A stretch of DNA of 64,000 nucleotides from Gibbula magus. Its lineage: Eukaryota; Mollusca; Gastropoda; Trochida; Trochidae. A program made the translations under genes and the position numbers. Below are positions 22,301 to 34,300 of this stretch, piece after piece. Location: positions 17,154,526 to 17,218,525 of the forward strand of contig OW388296.1 of the NCBI GenBank assembly GCA_936450465.1. Reading direction: 5' to 3'. How positions within the stretch are numbered: the stretch's first letter is position 1; every line of letters begins with the position of its first letter. The notes under the pieces are model-generated. The model ran no database searches. It was not told where the DNA came from and worked only from the letters and a program-made list of their open reading frames with translations.

Positions 22301-25300
22301 TATGATACATGGAATTGAAGACAATTTATTGCTCTTTACGATGATGTAAAAAGAAAAAAAATGCGCAACTTCGTTCGGAAGCTATAGCGTGCCAAATGAA
22401 GGTACCCTCGGTACTTTGAGGCAACTTTTTGACTATCGCGCATATCGGGGCACGTGCCGCAACTTTAGTTTTTCGTGCGCATGTATAAATTTTATATTGA
22501 ATCAAAGCCGAATCTTTCCTCTTTACCCCATGTAAGTTTTATGAAAATCGGCCACCCGGTTCAGCATTTATGGGTGTTTTTTATGATGCGGTTCTGGCTG
22601 AACTTCCAATGAAAGCTCGCATTCACTTTCTCTGTCTCTTTGATAAAATAAAGAATATTTTATTTGCAATGACATGTATTACAATGAAATTACAATGCAT
22701 TTATGTACAAATATACACAATATTTACCTGCGGTTGTGCGCAGAACAGCTTTAGGGACCTAACAAGGTATGTATATAATGTGTATATACTAGTCCACACT
22801 TCGGCTCTCTTTACTTTCAATTTTCTTCTTCTTCATTCCCTTCTTCATTTCTTTCTTTTTCCGTGGCAGTGATGTAAGCCCTGGAATAGTCAGTGGCGGT
22901 GTGGTACAGTTTGAAGCATGGTGCGGCGCACAGAGAAACATTACAATCTGTACATTCATAAGAAGACTCTCTGCCTACTCGTTTTTTCTTCCTTGCTGGC
23001 CCATTGCCTTCTTCAATCTGTTTTGCGAGGACGGCGCGTTTTGCCTTAGAGCATACCACACACATCCTTGTGACGTTTTTCTTCCTTCCGACAGGCTCAA
23101 TCTTCGTCGGAAAGTGACGTCCATGAAGACGAGTGACACTCTCGTCGCTCGTGCTCGGCCGACCACGGGGACGTCTGCAAAGTGATGGAACTTGTTCCTT
23201 GTCCGCAAATGTTACTATATGTTGCGCCAAAGCCTTCCTGTATTCCCGACTTGTTTTTAGAGGTTTATCTTTGCTGTATTCTTTATAAACGATGTAAGAG
23301 TTCAACATGGCAACGTTGAGAACGTGAAACCAAACCCGTTTCCACCACTTCAGGGTCTTCACTCGGAACGGCGTGTACGACAACATCTGGTCGGCCCGAT
23401 CAACACCTCCCATGTACTTGTTGTACGTTGTTACAATGCGCGGCTTGAGAACTGGTTCCCCTGTTGCCCGGTTCTTCTTCCCTGTTTGTTCAAGTTGTGT
23501 ATCTTCAACAGTAGATATGAGAAGCACTGATTTTCTATCTTCGTAGCGAAGAACGAGTAGGCCATGGTTGTGAGAAACTGTCATGTCCCCTTGCTTGGCT
23601 TTCTTTTTAGGTTTCTTGACTGAATCAGGAAGTCCCTTTCGATTGGCTCTCAACGTCCCCGTGGCACCTATTCCCCGCTCCCACAAATTTATGTACAGAT
23701 TTGTGGACGAATAGTAGTTGTCCATAAAGATGTGATGCCCCTGTCCAACGTAGTCGTTCACCAAGTCCATGACTACATCATAAGTTTTGCCACCTTCAGA
23801 AACCGGTTCATTCGTTTTTCCAGTGTAGAGTTTGAACTTGCAAACGTATCCGTTGTGCGAGTCACACAACATGAAAGCCTTTATCCCATACTTCTTAGGC
23901 TTGTCGGGAAGATAAACTTTGAAAGATAAGTTACCTTTCCAGGGCACCATGCCCTCGTCGACTGAAATGTTTTGATGCGGTTTATACACTCTTGAAAAAC
24001 GGTGAACTATCCGGTTATACAAGTGTCCCAGTTTATTTATTGGTGAAAAGCACGGGGTGTTACGGCTAGGCATCCTCCTGTTGTCAGCCAAGTGTAGGTA
24101 GGTTATAAGAAGCCAAAACCTGTCTCGGGGCATGCACTTGGCGAAGAAAGGCGTTGAGGTAACATCACTTGTTGACCAGTAATCAGCAAAGTTTCTCTGC
24201 ACAACCAATGACATGGCAATTGTCATGGCTACAAATACCTTCATCTCTTCTGCATTAGTGTCTTGCCACTGTTGCATTCTTGAACGGGGTCTTAGAATTT
24301 TGTCCTCCATTGCTTGTTTGAAATATCTATTGGTTTCCGTTGCCATATCCTCATAGTCATCATTATGTATAAACAAATTGAAAAAGTCAATAGGTTCAGG
24401 GTTCTCAGGAAGTTCTATGAACTGGCGCAACCCAGTTTGACCAGTGAAAGGCAAGTTTACACGTGGCCGCGGACCATCCACCCACTCATCAAACGTCTGT
24501 GAATTATCATGATTATATTGTGGTATTTCGGCAAACTCCTCCTCAAAACCACTAAAGTCTTCTTCGGTGGAATTACCGGCGGCTAGAATCTTTCTGGCAA
24601 TCTCTGTCTCTATATCACTCAGAGCATCTGTGTCACCATGTTCACTATCTATTACAGTGTCCCGATCATATGCATCATCACTGTCTAAACCACTGCTACC
24701 ATCACTGTCAGTTGACTCCATATCAGAGGCTTCATCAGCATGGATCTCGTTGATGAAGTCGTCGTCGCTTGAAACGGCTTCAAAGCTGCGTGTCCTAGTA
24801 TGCAACGCCCTAGGCCGTCGCAGGGCCTTGCGTCCACGTCCGCGCAGCATTCTGCTTCAACCTGTAAATGATTGAAAATGCGTTAGATGTATGCAACATA
24901 TAACATGTGATTAGAGACAATAAACATACAGAGATAATGAATGTGAGCTTCATGGACGTTCATTTGCCACTTTCAGAACCTCCCGGCGCATCTAGGACGA
25001 CTGCGCCGCAAGCGCCGACGGCGCCGACGGCTTCTGACATCGCGCCGATTTTTCCGACGCATATGTCAAACGGACCATTTTCTGATTTCCTCGGCGACGT
25101 GTAGCACCGGGCGCGAGGCCCGGAAAATAAACTACTATGTCAGGGAAGCTCGGGTTGTCAGTTGCCGAATGACTTCTCTTTTCGAGAAGCAGAGCATCCA
25201 AGGAGCGGTCTCTCGAGGCGGAGCCCGGACCCATGGGAGCATACTCCCATGCTCTCCGGGAATTCCCGTCCCCGTCTTCCGCGGCGGACCCCGGATTCAA

Positions 25301-28300
25301 TCGCGGGACAGGTTTCCCATGTTCTCTTTTGAGAACGAGAGACTCCGAGGAACAATCCTATGGGACGAACCCCGGATTCTATTGGGAATGGGTTCCCATG
25401 CCCTCTCGACATATATAGCAGAAACCTTCATACCTCGGAATGACACGAACCTTTATTTCAAAGTAGAAACAAAAAAATAATTTGCACAAAAAGTTTGGGG
25501 GGTGGCGACCAAAAGCGGGGGGGTCCGCGCACCCCCCGGTAGATATTTATACTTGTGGGTCGGTCCCGAAGATGACGGACCACGCCCATGTTCATGGGAA
25601 TTTTTTCTCATTATGTCATGGCGAATCCCGTCGGAAATTCCCCTGCTCACGAAAAAACTAATACCTAAAAAAGTAATTGTGATACAAAAGAACTTTGGTA
25701 ATAAAAGTGGTGAGGAATCAAATTCTCCATCTGCTCAGTTCAGTCCGCTACACATATAAATAATTCTTCAAATCTTATTGAATGAAACGTCTTTTATTCA
25801 ATAATGTAAAAGATAAAATAATAAATTCAATTCAAATGGTTTGGAAAGGTGCGCCCTCGCATTTGAATTTTAGAAATAAAAACCTTTCGCAAATGGCATC
25901 AGTAACAAAAATGTTCACGCATTTTTAGAAACTCCGAAAAGTGAAATATTTTCCTGAGAAAATATTCCCACGAAAAGGCTTTTCCCCGAGCGGCGGGTCC
26001 CGTACTCAAATATATTTTCGCTTTTATGTTATATTTTTTTTTCCAAAACTGGAAACAAAATTCCGTCATGACAGTTGTTCATCGTTTATAAAGCTCTATA
26101 TTTGCGTATCAAAAGAACAGTATTTTAGTTATATATTATCATACTTCTTCACTTATGCGTACATCAATATTGCGGCTCTTCGCGCATGCATAGTTCTTCC
26201 CAAAAACATGCGCATTTTATCTGGAATTAAAGACAATGTTTTTCTCTTTACAATGATGTAAAAATTATAAAAATCGGACTTGCGGTTCAAAAGTTATGAA
26301 GTGCGAAAATTATACCTTTTGGCGCGGCGCTTTGCGCATGCAGAGTTCTTCCCGAAAACATGCGCATTATACATGGAATTGAAGACAATGTTTTTCTCTT
26401 TACAATGATGTAAAAATTATAAAAATCGGACTTGCGGTTCACAAGTTATAAAGCCCGTAATGATGGTATATGCTAAGAGCGCCACTTATTCAAAGCCGAA
26501 TATCACCTTCTGCGCGACACCTGGCGCATCAAAAGTTATTGCCGAAAATACACGTATTTTATATGGAATTGAAGACAATTCTTTTATCTATATACTGATT
26601 TAAAAATTATGAAAATATCCCAAGTAGTTTCTTAGAAATAGAGCGCCGAGGCATGTTGGGGTAAATGCGCCACATGTATCAAAATTCAAAAGTGCGAAAG
26701 TCGGCTATCTCTGTGCGATTGCTGTATTTTCAGTTATGTTAGCGCAATTGCGATTTTTATATGGGAATAAAGGCCATTCTTTCCTCTTTATTTTGGTATA
26801 AAAAAAATGAAAATAACCAATTGGTTCATATGATACGAAGTGCGAGAGAAAGGTAGCTTATCGCAATATCTTCCCGTAATTAGAAGCTATCTGCCCATGT
26901 GGCGAGATGCGAGACAGATAAGCATAGGCTATCTGCCCATGTGGCGGGATGCGAGACAGATAAGCCTGTACGGGCCTATCTCACCCCGGGGCAGTGCAGA
27001 CACTTAGGTGCTAATTAGCCGCCGGGCAGTGTAGCCATCGGAGCGAAGCAGGACAAAATTGGCCTTTTGTAAAGCTAATTATCGATGCGTTACGGGTCAA
27101 CAATGCACACGCAAATTGGTGTGAATTTTGCTGGACGTTCTGACCAGACACTGAAGAAAGTTTTATTCTCATTGCGGGCTGCGAGGCATAAATACAGCCA
27201 TTCTCATGCAGCGAGTCGCGGAAACAATCGACTCGGGACCCGGTATGGCAGATAGCACAGTACATAGACAGCCGTGAATTATTCTAAGTAAGCGATCCGG
27301 GATCCGTATACAGACACCTCGGAATCGCTTATAGCCCGCCCGGATAATTCCGGGACCCGCATGTTAAGGGTTAATAGAATGAAGTGTTTGTGTAGACCAC
27401 ATAGGCAGATTCGGGAATTTTGAGAGGGGGCAGGGGTGGGTCCACTTATTGACAAGGTTTAGGGGTTGAAAACAGGGATTCACTCAGGTCCATCAAATTT
27501 ACTACAAAATTTTCAAAACGGATTTGGCGTTGATGATCTGAAATGTTGCTGACAGACTCCTTTCTAAATTGAAGATTTGGTGACCCTGTAGCCCAAAATA
27601 TTGGTCACAAGAGTCTTGATCTAAAAACCTATTTTCATCTTCTTCTCCATTAAATAAAGTACCGGTACTTGACTTCTCTCCAAGAACTGATAATGCTAGT
27701 AAGCAACATTTTAAGAATATGATCTTTGGTGAATGGAGACTAAAAATTTAGGATTTGTAAATTTCATTACCCTATTTTGATTTATTCAGGTTGCCTGAGT
27801 AATAAGAGTATCTTTGGAAGAAGAGATTTTTAACAAAAATTTATGTAGAAATTTTATTATATGCTAAGCGATGTGAGATTGAGTTTTCTTAATTTGAGAA
27901 AATGTGTTCTCATCACTGCAGTTTGATATCACTTTCTCAACACAGTGAAATATCACAGAGGGGATGACGTCATGTGTACAGCTGCTGAACAAAAGTTTGT
28001 TACATTGCTATGTTTACATGACGTTTTAGACTTAATACACACATCACAAGTGTATAAATGATTGTATTGTAGCACTATTTGGTATCAAAAGAAAGTACAT
28101 CCACTCAGGAATATTAATATCTTTTGTTTTTCTCAGTACCTGTATTGGTTTAGACATGAATTCCTGGAAACTGCGACAGGTATCTTTTTAGACAAAATAC
28201 CAATATTTATTTACCAACTTTCAAAGCTCCTGGCTTGAAGTAGGCAATCCCTTAGCAGTTGCGTTACCAATAATGTCCCAGAGAGTCCAAATAGGGTTAA

Positions 28301-31300
28301 TGTTTTGGGAATGGCAAGGGTATTCCAATTATGGTATGTTCACAACAGTCCGAAATGAATGACCACTCTAAGAAAATTGAGGAATGGATTTTGTTTTGCT
28401 GAAATCTGATTTTTTTATCAGAAATACAAGACATTCTTATTATGTTTTAAGTCGTTAATGATCCAATTCTGATATTTTCTGGAAATTTCAGAATACCAAC
28501 CACCGTTTAAGATTCCAGCAGCAATTTTCTGACAATATCCCCAAAAATGGACTTTGGGGTTGGTGTTTTACAGTAACCTTTGGGCAATAACTTCTGTATC
28601 TCTTACTTTGAAAACGTCTTACTTACATCTTACGAATATTACTAAAACATGTGAAAATAGATTTGTCAGCGAAAGGAACATTGTTCCAATTTGACCCCCA
28701 GTAAATTTGCGTGCTCTTCTCAATTTTTTCTTAGTTTTCTCTCCAGTCATTCAAAATGAGTTTATCTGCACGAGGACCTAGCATGTAAACCCAAAGTGTT
28801 GAACATGCCCGGAGATAGTCATGTGGCTGATCCACAAATCAACCCTTGCACAATAATCTGCACAATACCCCTCAGAATGTTAAGAGTTGAGACTCTGTTC
28901 TCATACACTGATTTCGTGTCAATCTCACTTCTCCATTAGTTGTGTTTCGCTGTCTGTAATATATTCCTGCAGGAATAACATGTTCTGTAGCATGAAATTT
29001 TTAAATCAACTTATTCAAACCATGATTGTTGACCATGCACATGTATATTTCGGTCATTACCTATGAACTGGTATCCATTCCATTCCGGTATGCCTGACGG
29101 TGGCAATCCAGGTTATTTCATTAAAAATCGTATTTCGTCACTTTAACCCTTAACATGCGGGCGACGGAATAATCCGGGCGGGCTATAAGCGATTCGTAGG
29201 TACTCCAGTACGGATCCCGGATCGCTTACTTAGAAGAATTCACGCCTGTCTATGTACTGGGCTAGCCTCCATACCGGGTCCCGAGTCGATTGTTTCCGCG
29301 ACTCGCTGCATGAGAATGGCTGTATTTATGCCTCGCAGCCCGCAATGAGAATAAAACTTTCTTCAGTGTCTGGTCAGAACGTCCAGCAAAATTCACACCA
29401 ATTTGCGTGTGCATTGTTGACCCGTAACGCATCGATAATTAGCTTTACAAAAGGCCAATTTTGTCCTGCTTCGCTCCGATGGCTACACTGCCCGGCGGCT
29501 AATTAGCACCTAAGTGTCTGCACTGCCCCGGGGTGAGATAGGCCCGTACAGGCATATCTGTCTCGCATCCCGCCACATGGGCAGATAGCCTATGCTTATC
29601 TGTCTCGCATCTCGCCACATGGGCAGATAGCTTCTAATTACGGGAAGATATTGCGATAAGCTACCTTTCTCTCGCACTTCGTATCATATGAACCAATTGG
29701 TTGTTTTCATTTTTTTTTATACCAAAATAAAGAGGAAAGAATGGCCTTTATTCCCATATAAAAATCGCAATTGCGCTAACATAACTGAAAATACAGCAAT
29801 CGCACAGAGATAGCCGACTTTCGCACTTTTGAATTTTGATACATGTGGCGCATTTACCCCAACATGCCTCGGCGCTCTATTTCTAAGAAACTACTTGGGA
29901 TATTTTCATAATTTTTAAATCAGTATATAGATAAAAGAATTGTCTTCAATTCCATATAAAATACGTGTATTTTCGGCAATAACTTTTGATGCGCCAGGTG
30001 TCGCGCAGAAGGTGATATTCGGCTTTGAATAAGTGGCGCTCTTAGCATATACCATCATTACGGGCTTTATAACTTGTGAACCGCAAGTCCGATTTTTATA
30101 ATTTTTACATCATTGTAAAGAGAAAAACATTGTCTTCAATTCCATGTATAATGCGCATGTTTTCGGGAAGAACTCTGCATGCGCAAAGCGCCGCGCCAAA
30201 AGGTATAATTTTCGCACTTCATAACTTTTGAACCGCAAGTCCGATTTTTATAATTTTTACATCATTGTAAAGAGAAAAACATTGTCTTTAATTCCAGATA
30301 TAATGCGCATGTTTTTGGGAAGAACTATGCATGCGCGAAGAGCCGCAATATTGATGTACGCATAAGTGAAGAAGTATGATAATATATAACTAAAATACTG
30401 TTCTTTTGATACGCAAATATAGAGCTTTATAAACGATGAACAACTGTCATGACGGAATTTTGTTTCCAGTTTTGGAAAAAAAATTATAACATAAAAGTGA
30501 AAATATATTTGAGTACGGGACCCGCCGCTCGGGGAAAAGCCTTTTCGTGGGAATATTTTCTCAGGAAAATATTTCACTTTTCGGAGTTTCTAAAAATGCG
30601 TGAACATTTTTGTTACTGATGCCATTTGCGAAAGGTTTTTATTTCTAAAATTCAAATGCGAGGGCGCACCTTTCCAAACCATTTGAATTGAATTTATTAT
30701 TTTATCTTTTACATTATTGAATAAAAGACGTTTCATTCAATAAGATTTGAAGAATTATTTATATGTGTAGCGGACTGAACTGAGCAGATGGAGAATTTGA
30801 TTCCTCACCACTTTTATTACCAAAGTTCTTTTGTATCACAATTACTTTTTTAGGTATTAGTTTTTTCGTGAGCAGGGGAATTTCCGACGGGATTCGCCAT
30901 GACATAATGAGAAAAAATTCCCATGAACATGGGCGTGGTCCGTCATCTTCGGGACCGACCCACAAGTATAAATATCTACCGGGGGGTGCGCGGACCCCCC
31001 CGCTTTTGGTCGCCACCCCCCAAACTTTTTGTGCAAATTATTTTTTTGTTTCTACTTTGAAATAAAGGTTCGTGTCATTCCGAGGTATGAAGGTTTCTGC
31101 TATATATGTCGAGAGGGCATGGGAACCCATTCCCAATAGAATCCGGGGTTCGTCCCATAGGATTGTTCCTCGGAGTCTCTCGTTCTCAAAAGAGAACATG
31201 GGAAACCTGTCCCGCGATTGAATCCGGGGTCCGCCGCGGAAGACGGGGACGGGAATTCCCGGAGAGCATGGGAGTATGCTCCCATGGGTCCGGGCTCCGC

Positions 31301-34300
31301 CTCGAGAGACCGCTCCTTGGATGCTCTGCTTCTCGAAAAGAGAAGTCATTCGGCAACTGACAACCCGAGCTTCCCTGACATAGTAGTTTATTTTCCGGGC
31401 CTCGCGCCCGGTGCTACACGTCGCCGAGGAAATCAGAAAATGGTCCGTTTGACATATGCGTCGGAAAAATCGGCGCGATGTCAGAAGCCGTCGGCGCCGT
31501 CGGCGCTTGCGGCGCAGTCGTCCTAGATGCGCCGGGAGGTTCTGAAACTGGCAAATGAACGTCCATGAAGCTCACATTCATTATCTCTGTATGTTTATTG
31601 TCTCTAATCACATGTTATATGTTGCATACATCTAACGCATTTTCAATCATTTACAGGTTGAAGCAGAATGCTGCGCGGACGTGGACGCAAGGCCCTGCGA
31701 CGGCCTAGGACGTTGCATACTAGGACACGCAGCTTTGAAGCCGTTACAAGCGACGACGACTTCATCAACGAGATCCATGCTGATGAAGCCTCTGATATGG
31801 AGTCAACTGACAGTGATGGTAGCAGTGGTTTAGACAGTGATGATGCATATGATCGGGACACTGTAATAGATAGTGAACATGGTGACACAGATGCTCTGAG
31901 TGATATAGAGACAGAGATTGCCAGAAAGATTCTAGCCGCCGGTAATTCCACCGAAGAAGACTTTAGTGGTTTTGAGGAGGAGTTTGCCGAAATACCACAA
32001 TATAATCATGATAATTCACAGACGTTTGATGAGTGGGTGGATGGTCCGCGGCCACGTGTAAACTTGCCTTTCACTGGTCAAACTGGGTTGCGCCAGTTCA
32101 TAGAACTTCCTGAGAACCCTGAACCTATTGACTTTTTCAATTTGTTTATACATAATGATGACTATGAGGATATGGCAACGGAAACCAATAGATATTTCAA
32201 ACAAGCAATGGAGGACAAAATTCTAAGACCCCGTTCAAGAATGCAACAGTGGCAAGACACTAATGCAGAAGAGATGAAGGTATTTGTAGCCATGACAATT
32301 GCCATGTCATTGGTTGTGCAGAGAAACTTTGCTGATTACTGGTCAACAAGTGATGTTACCTCAACGCCTTTCTTCGCCAAGTGCATGCCCCGAGACAGGT
32401 TTTGGCTTCTTATAACCTACCTACACTTGGCTGACAACAGGAGGATGCCGGGCCGTAACACCCCGTGCTTTTCACCAATAAATAAACTGGGACACTTGTA
32501 TAACCGGATAGTTCACCGTTTTTCAAGAGTGTATAAACCGCATCAAAACATTTCAGTCGACGAGGGCATGGTGCCCTGGAAAGGTAACTTATCTTTCAAA
32601 GTTTATCTTCCCGACAAGCCTAAGAAGTATGGGATAAAGGCTTTCATGTTGTGTGACTCGCACAACGGATACGTTTGCAAGTTCAAACTCTACACTGGAA
32701 AAACGAATGAACCGGTTTCTGAAGGTGGCAAAACTTATGATGTAGTCATGGACTTGGTGAACGACTACGTTGGACAGGGGCATCACATCTTTATGGACAA
32801 CTACTATTCGTCCACAAATCTGTACATAAATTTGTGGGAGCGGGGAATAGGTGCCACGGGGACGTTGAGAGCCAATCGAAAGGGACTTCCTGATTCAGTC
32901 AAGAAACCTAAAAAGAAAGCCAAGCAAGGGGACATGACAGTTTCTCACAACCATGGCCTACTCGTTCTTCGCTACGAAGATAGAAAATCAGTGCTTCTCA
33001 TGTCTACTGTTGAAGATACACAACTTGAACAAACAGGGAAGAAGAACCGGGCAACAGGGGAACCAGTTCTCAAGCCGCGCATTGTAACAACGTACAACAA
33101 GTACATGGGAGGTGTTGATCGGGCCGACCAGATGTTGTCGTACACGCCGTTCCGAGTGAAGACCCTGAAGTGGTGGAAACGGGTTTGGTTTCACGTTCTC
33201 AACGTTGCCATGTTGAACTCTTACATCGTTTATAAAGAATACAGCAAAGATAAACCTCTAAAAACAAGTCGGGAATACAGGAAGGCTTTGGCGCAACATA
33301 TAGTAACATTTGCGGACAAGGAACAAGTTCCATCACTTTGCAGACGTCCCCGTGGTCGGCCGAGCACGAGCGACGAGAGTGTCACTCGTCTTCATGGACG
33401 TCACTTTCCGACGAAGATTGAGCCTGTCGGAAGGAAGAAAAACGTCACAAGGATGTGTGTGGTATGCTCTAAGGCAAAACGCGCCGTCCTCGCAAAACAG
33501 ATTGAAGAAGGCAATGGGCCAGCAAGGAAGAAAAAACGAGTAGGCAGAGAGTCTTCTTATGAATGTACAGATTGTAATGTTTCTCTGTGCGCCGCACCAT
33601 GCTTCAAACTGTACCACACCGCCACTGACTATTCCAGGGCTTACATCACTGCCACGGAAAAAGAAAGAAATGAAGAAGGGAATGAAGAAGAAGAAAATTG
33701 AAAGTAAAGAGAGCCGAAGTGTGGACTAGTATATACACATTATATACATACCTTGTTAGGTCCCTAAAGCTGTTCTGCGCACAACCGCAGGTAAATATTG
33801 TGTATATTTGTACATAAATGCATTGTAATTTCATTGTAATACATGTCATTGCAAATAAAATATTCTTTATTTTATCAAAGAGACAGAGAAAGTGAATGCG
33901 AGCTTTCATTGGAAGTTCAGCCAGAACCGCATCATAAAAAAACACCCATAAATGCTGAACCGGGTGGCCGATTTTCATAAAACTTACATGGGGTAAAGAG
34001 GAAAGATTCGGCTTTGATTCAATATAAAATTTATACATGCGCACGAAAAACTAAAGTTGCGGCACGTGCCCCGATATGCGCGATAGTCAAAAAGTTGCCT
34101 CAAAGTACCGAGGGTACCTTCATTTGGCACGCTATAGCTTCCGAACGAAGTTGCGCATTTTTTTTCTTTTTACATCATCGTAAAGAGCAATAAATTGTCT
34201 TCAATTCCATGTATCATATGTATATGCGCAGCGAAAAATAAACATGCGGCAAATGATGCGCCAGATGTCGCAAAAAGTTAGTTTTTCAAAAATGAATTTT

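Larger units (their letters stand above)
21214..27370 (-). mobile_element. piggyBac-type DNA transposon, copy 1
   Basis: TTAA at 21210-21213 and 27371-27374 flanks a 6157-bp element with 13-bp imperfect terminal inverted repeats: CCCTTACGTTGCG at the left and, as reverse complement, CCCTTAACATGCG at the right. The transposase gene lies on the minus strand. The element is much longer than the classical 2.5-kb piggyBac, because a ~1.5-kb array of related ~150-bp modules lies on one side and ~2.4 kb of modules plus a GC-rich palindromic block on the other. A 12-bp unit (ACCTCCTCGAG-type) is repeated three times near 21920-21955, and a ~47-bp unit is duplicated at 26884-26965. It lies in intron 3 of NAPE-PLD-A. 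Confidence 0.95.

Noticed and set aside
22901..24875. Several open frames opposite the piggyBac transposases (also 31643-33617)
   Set aside because: Antisense shadows of a 677-codon gene, with no domain content of their own.
25158..25480. 84-103-codon frames on both strands in the GC-rich piggyBac block
   Set aside because: Overlapping frames in opposite directions within a palindromic GC-rich region. Their identity between copies only reflects the young age of the elements.
27011..27265. 84-codon frame near the piggyBac terminus (also 29252-29506)
   Set aside because: Broken in the older related element at 37969 although its DNA is similar, which favours a non-coding role.
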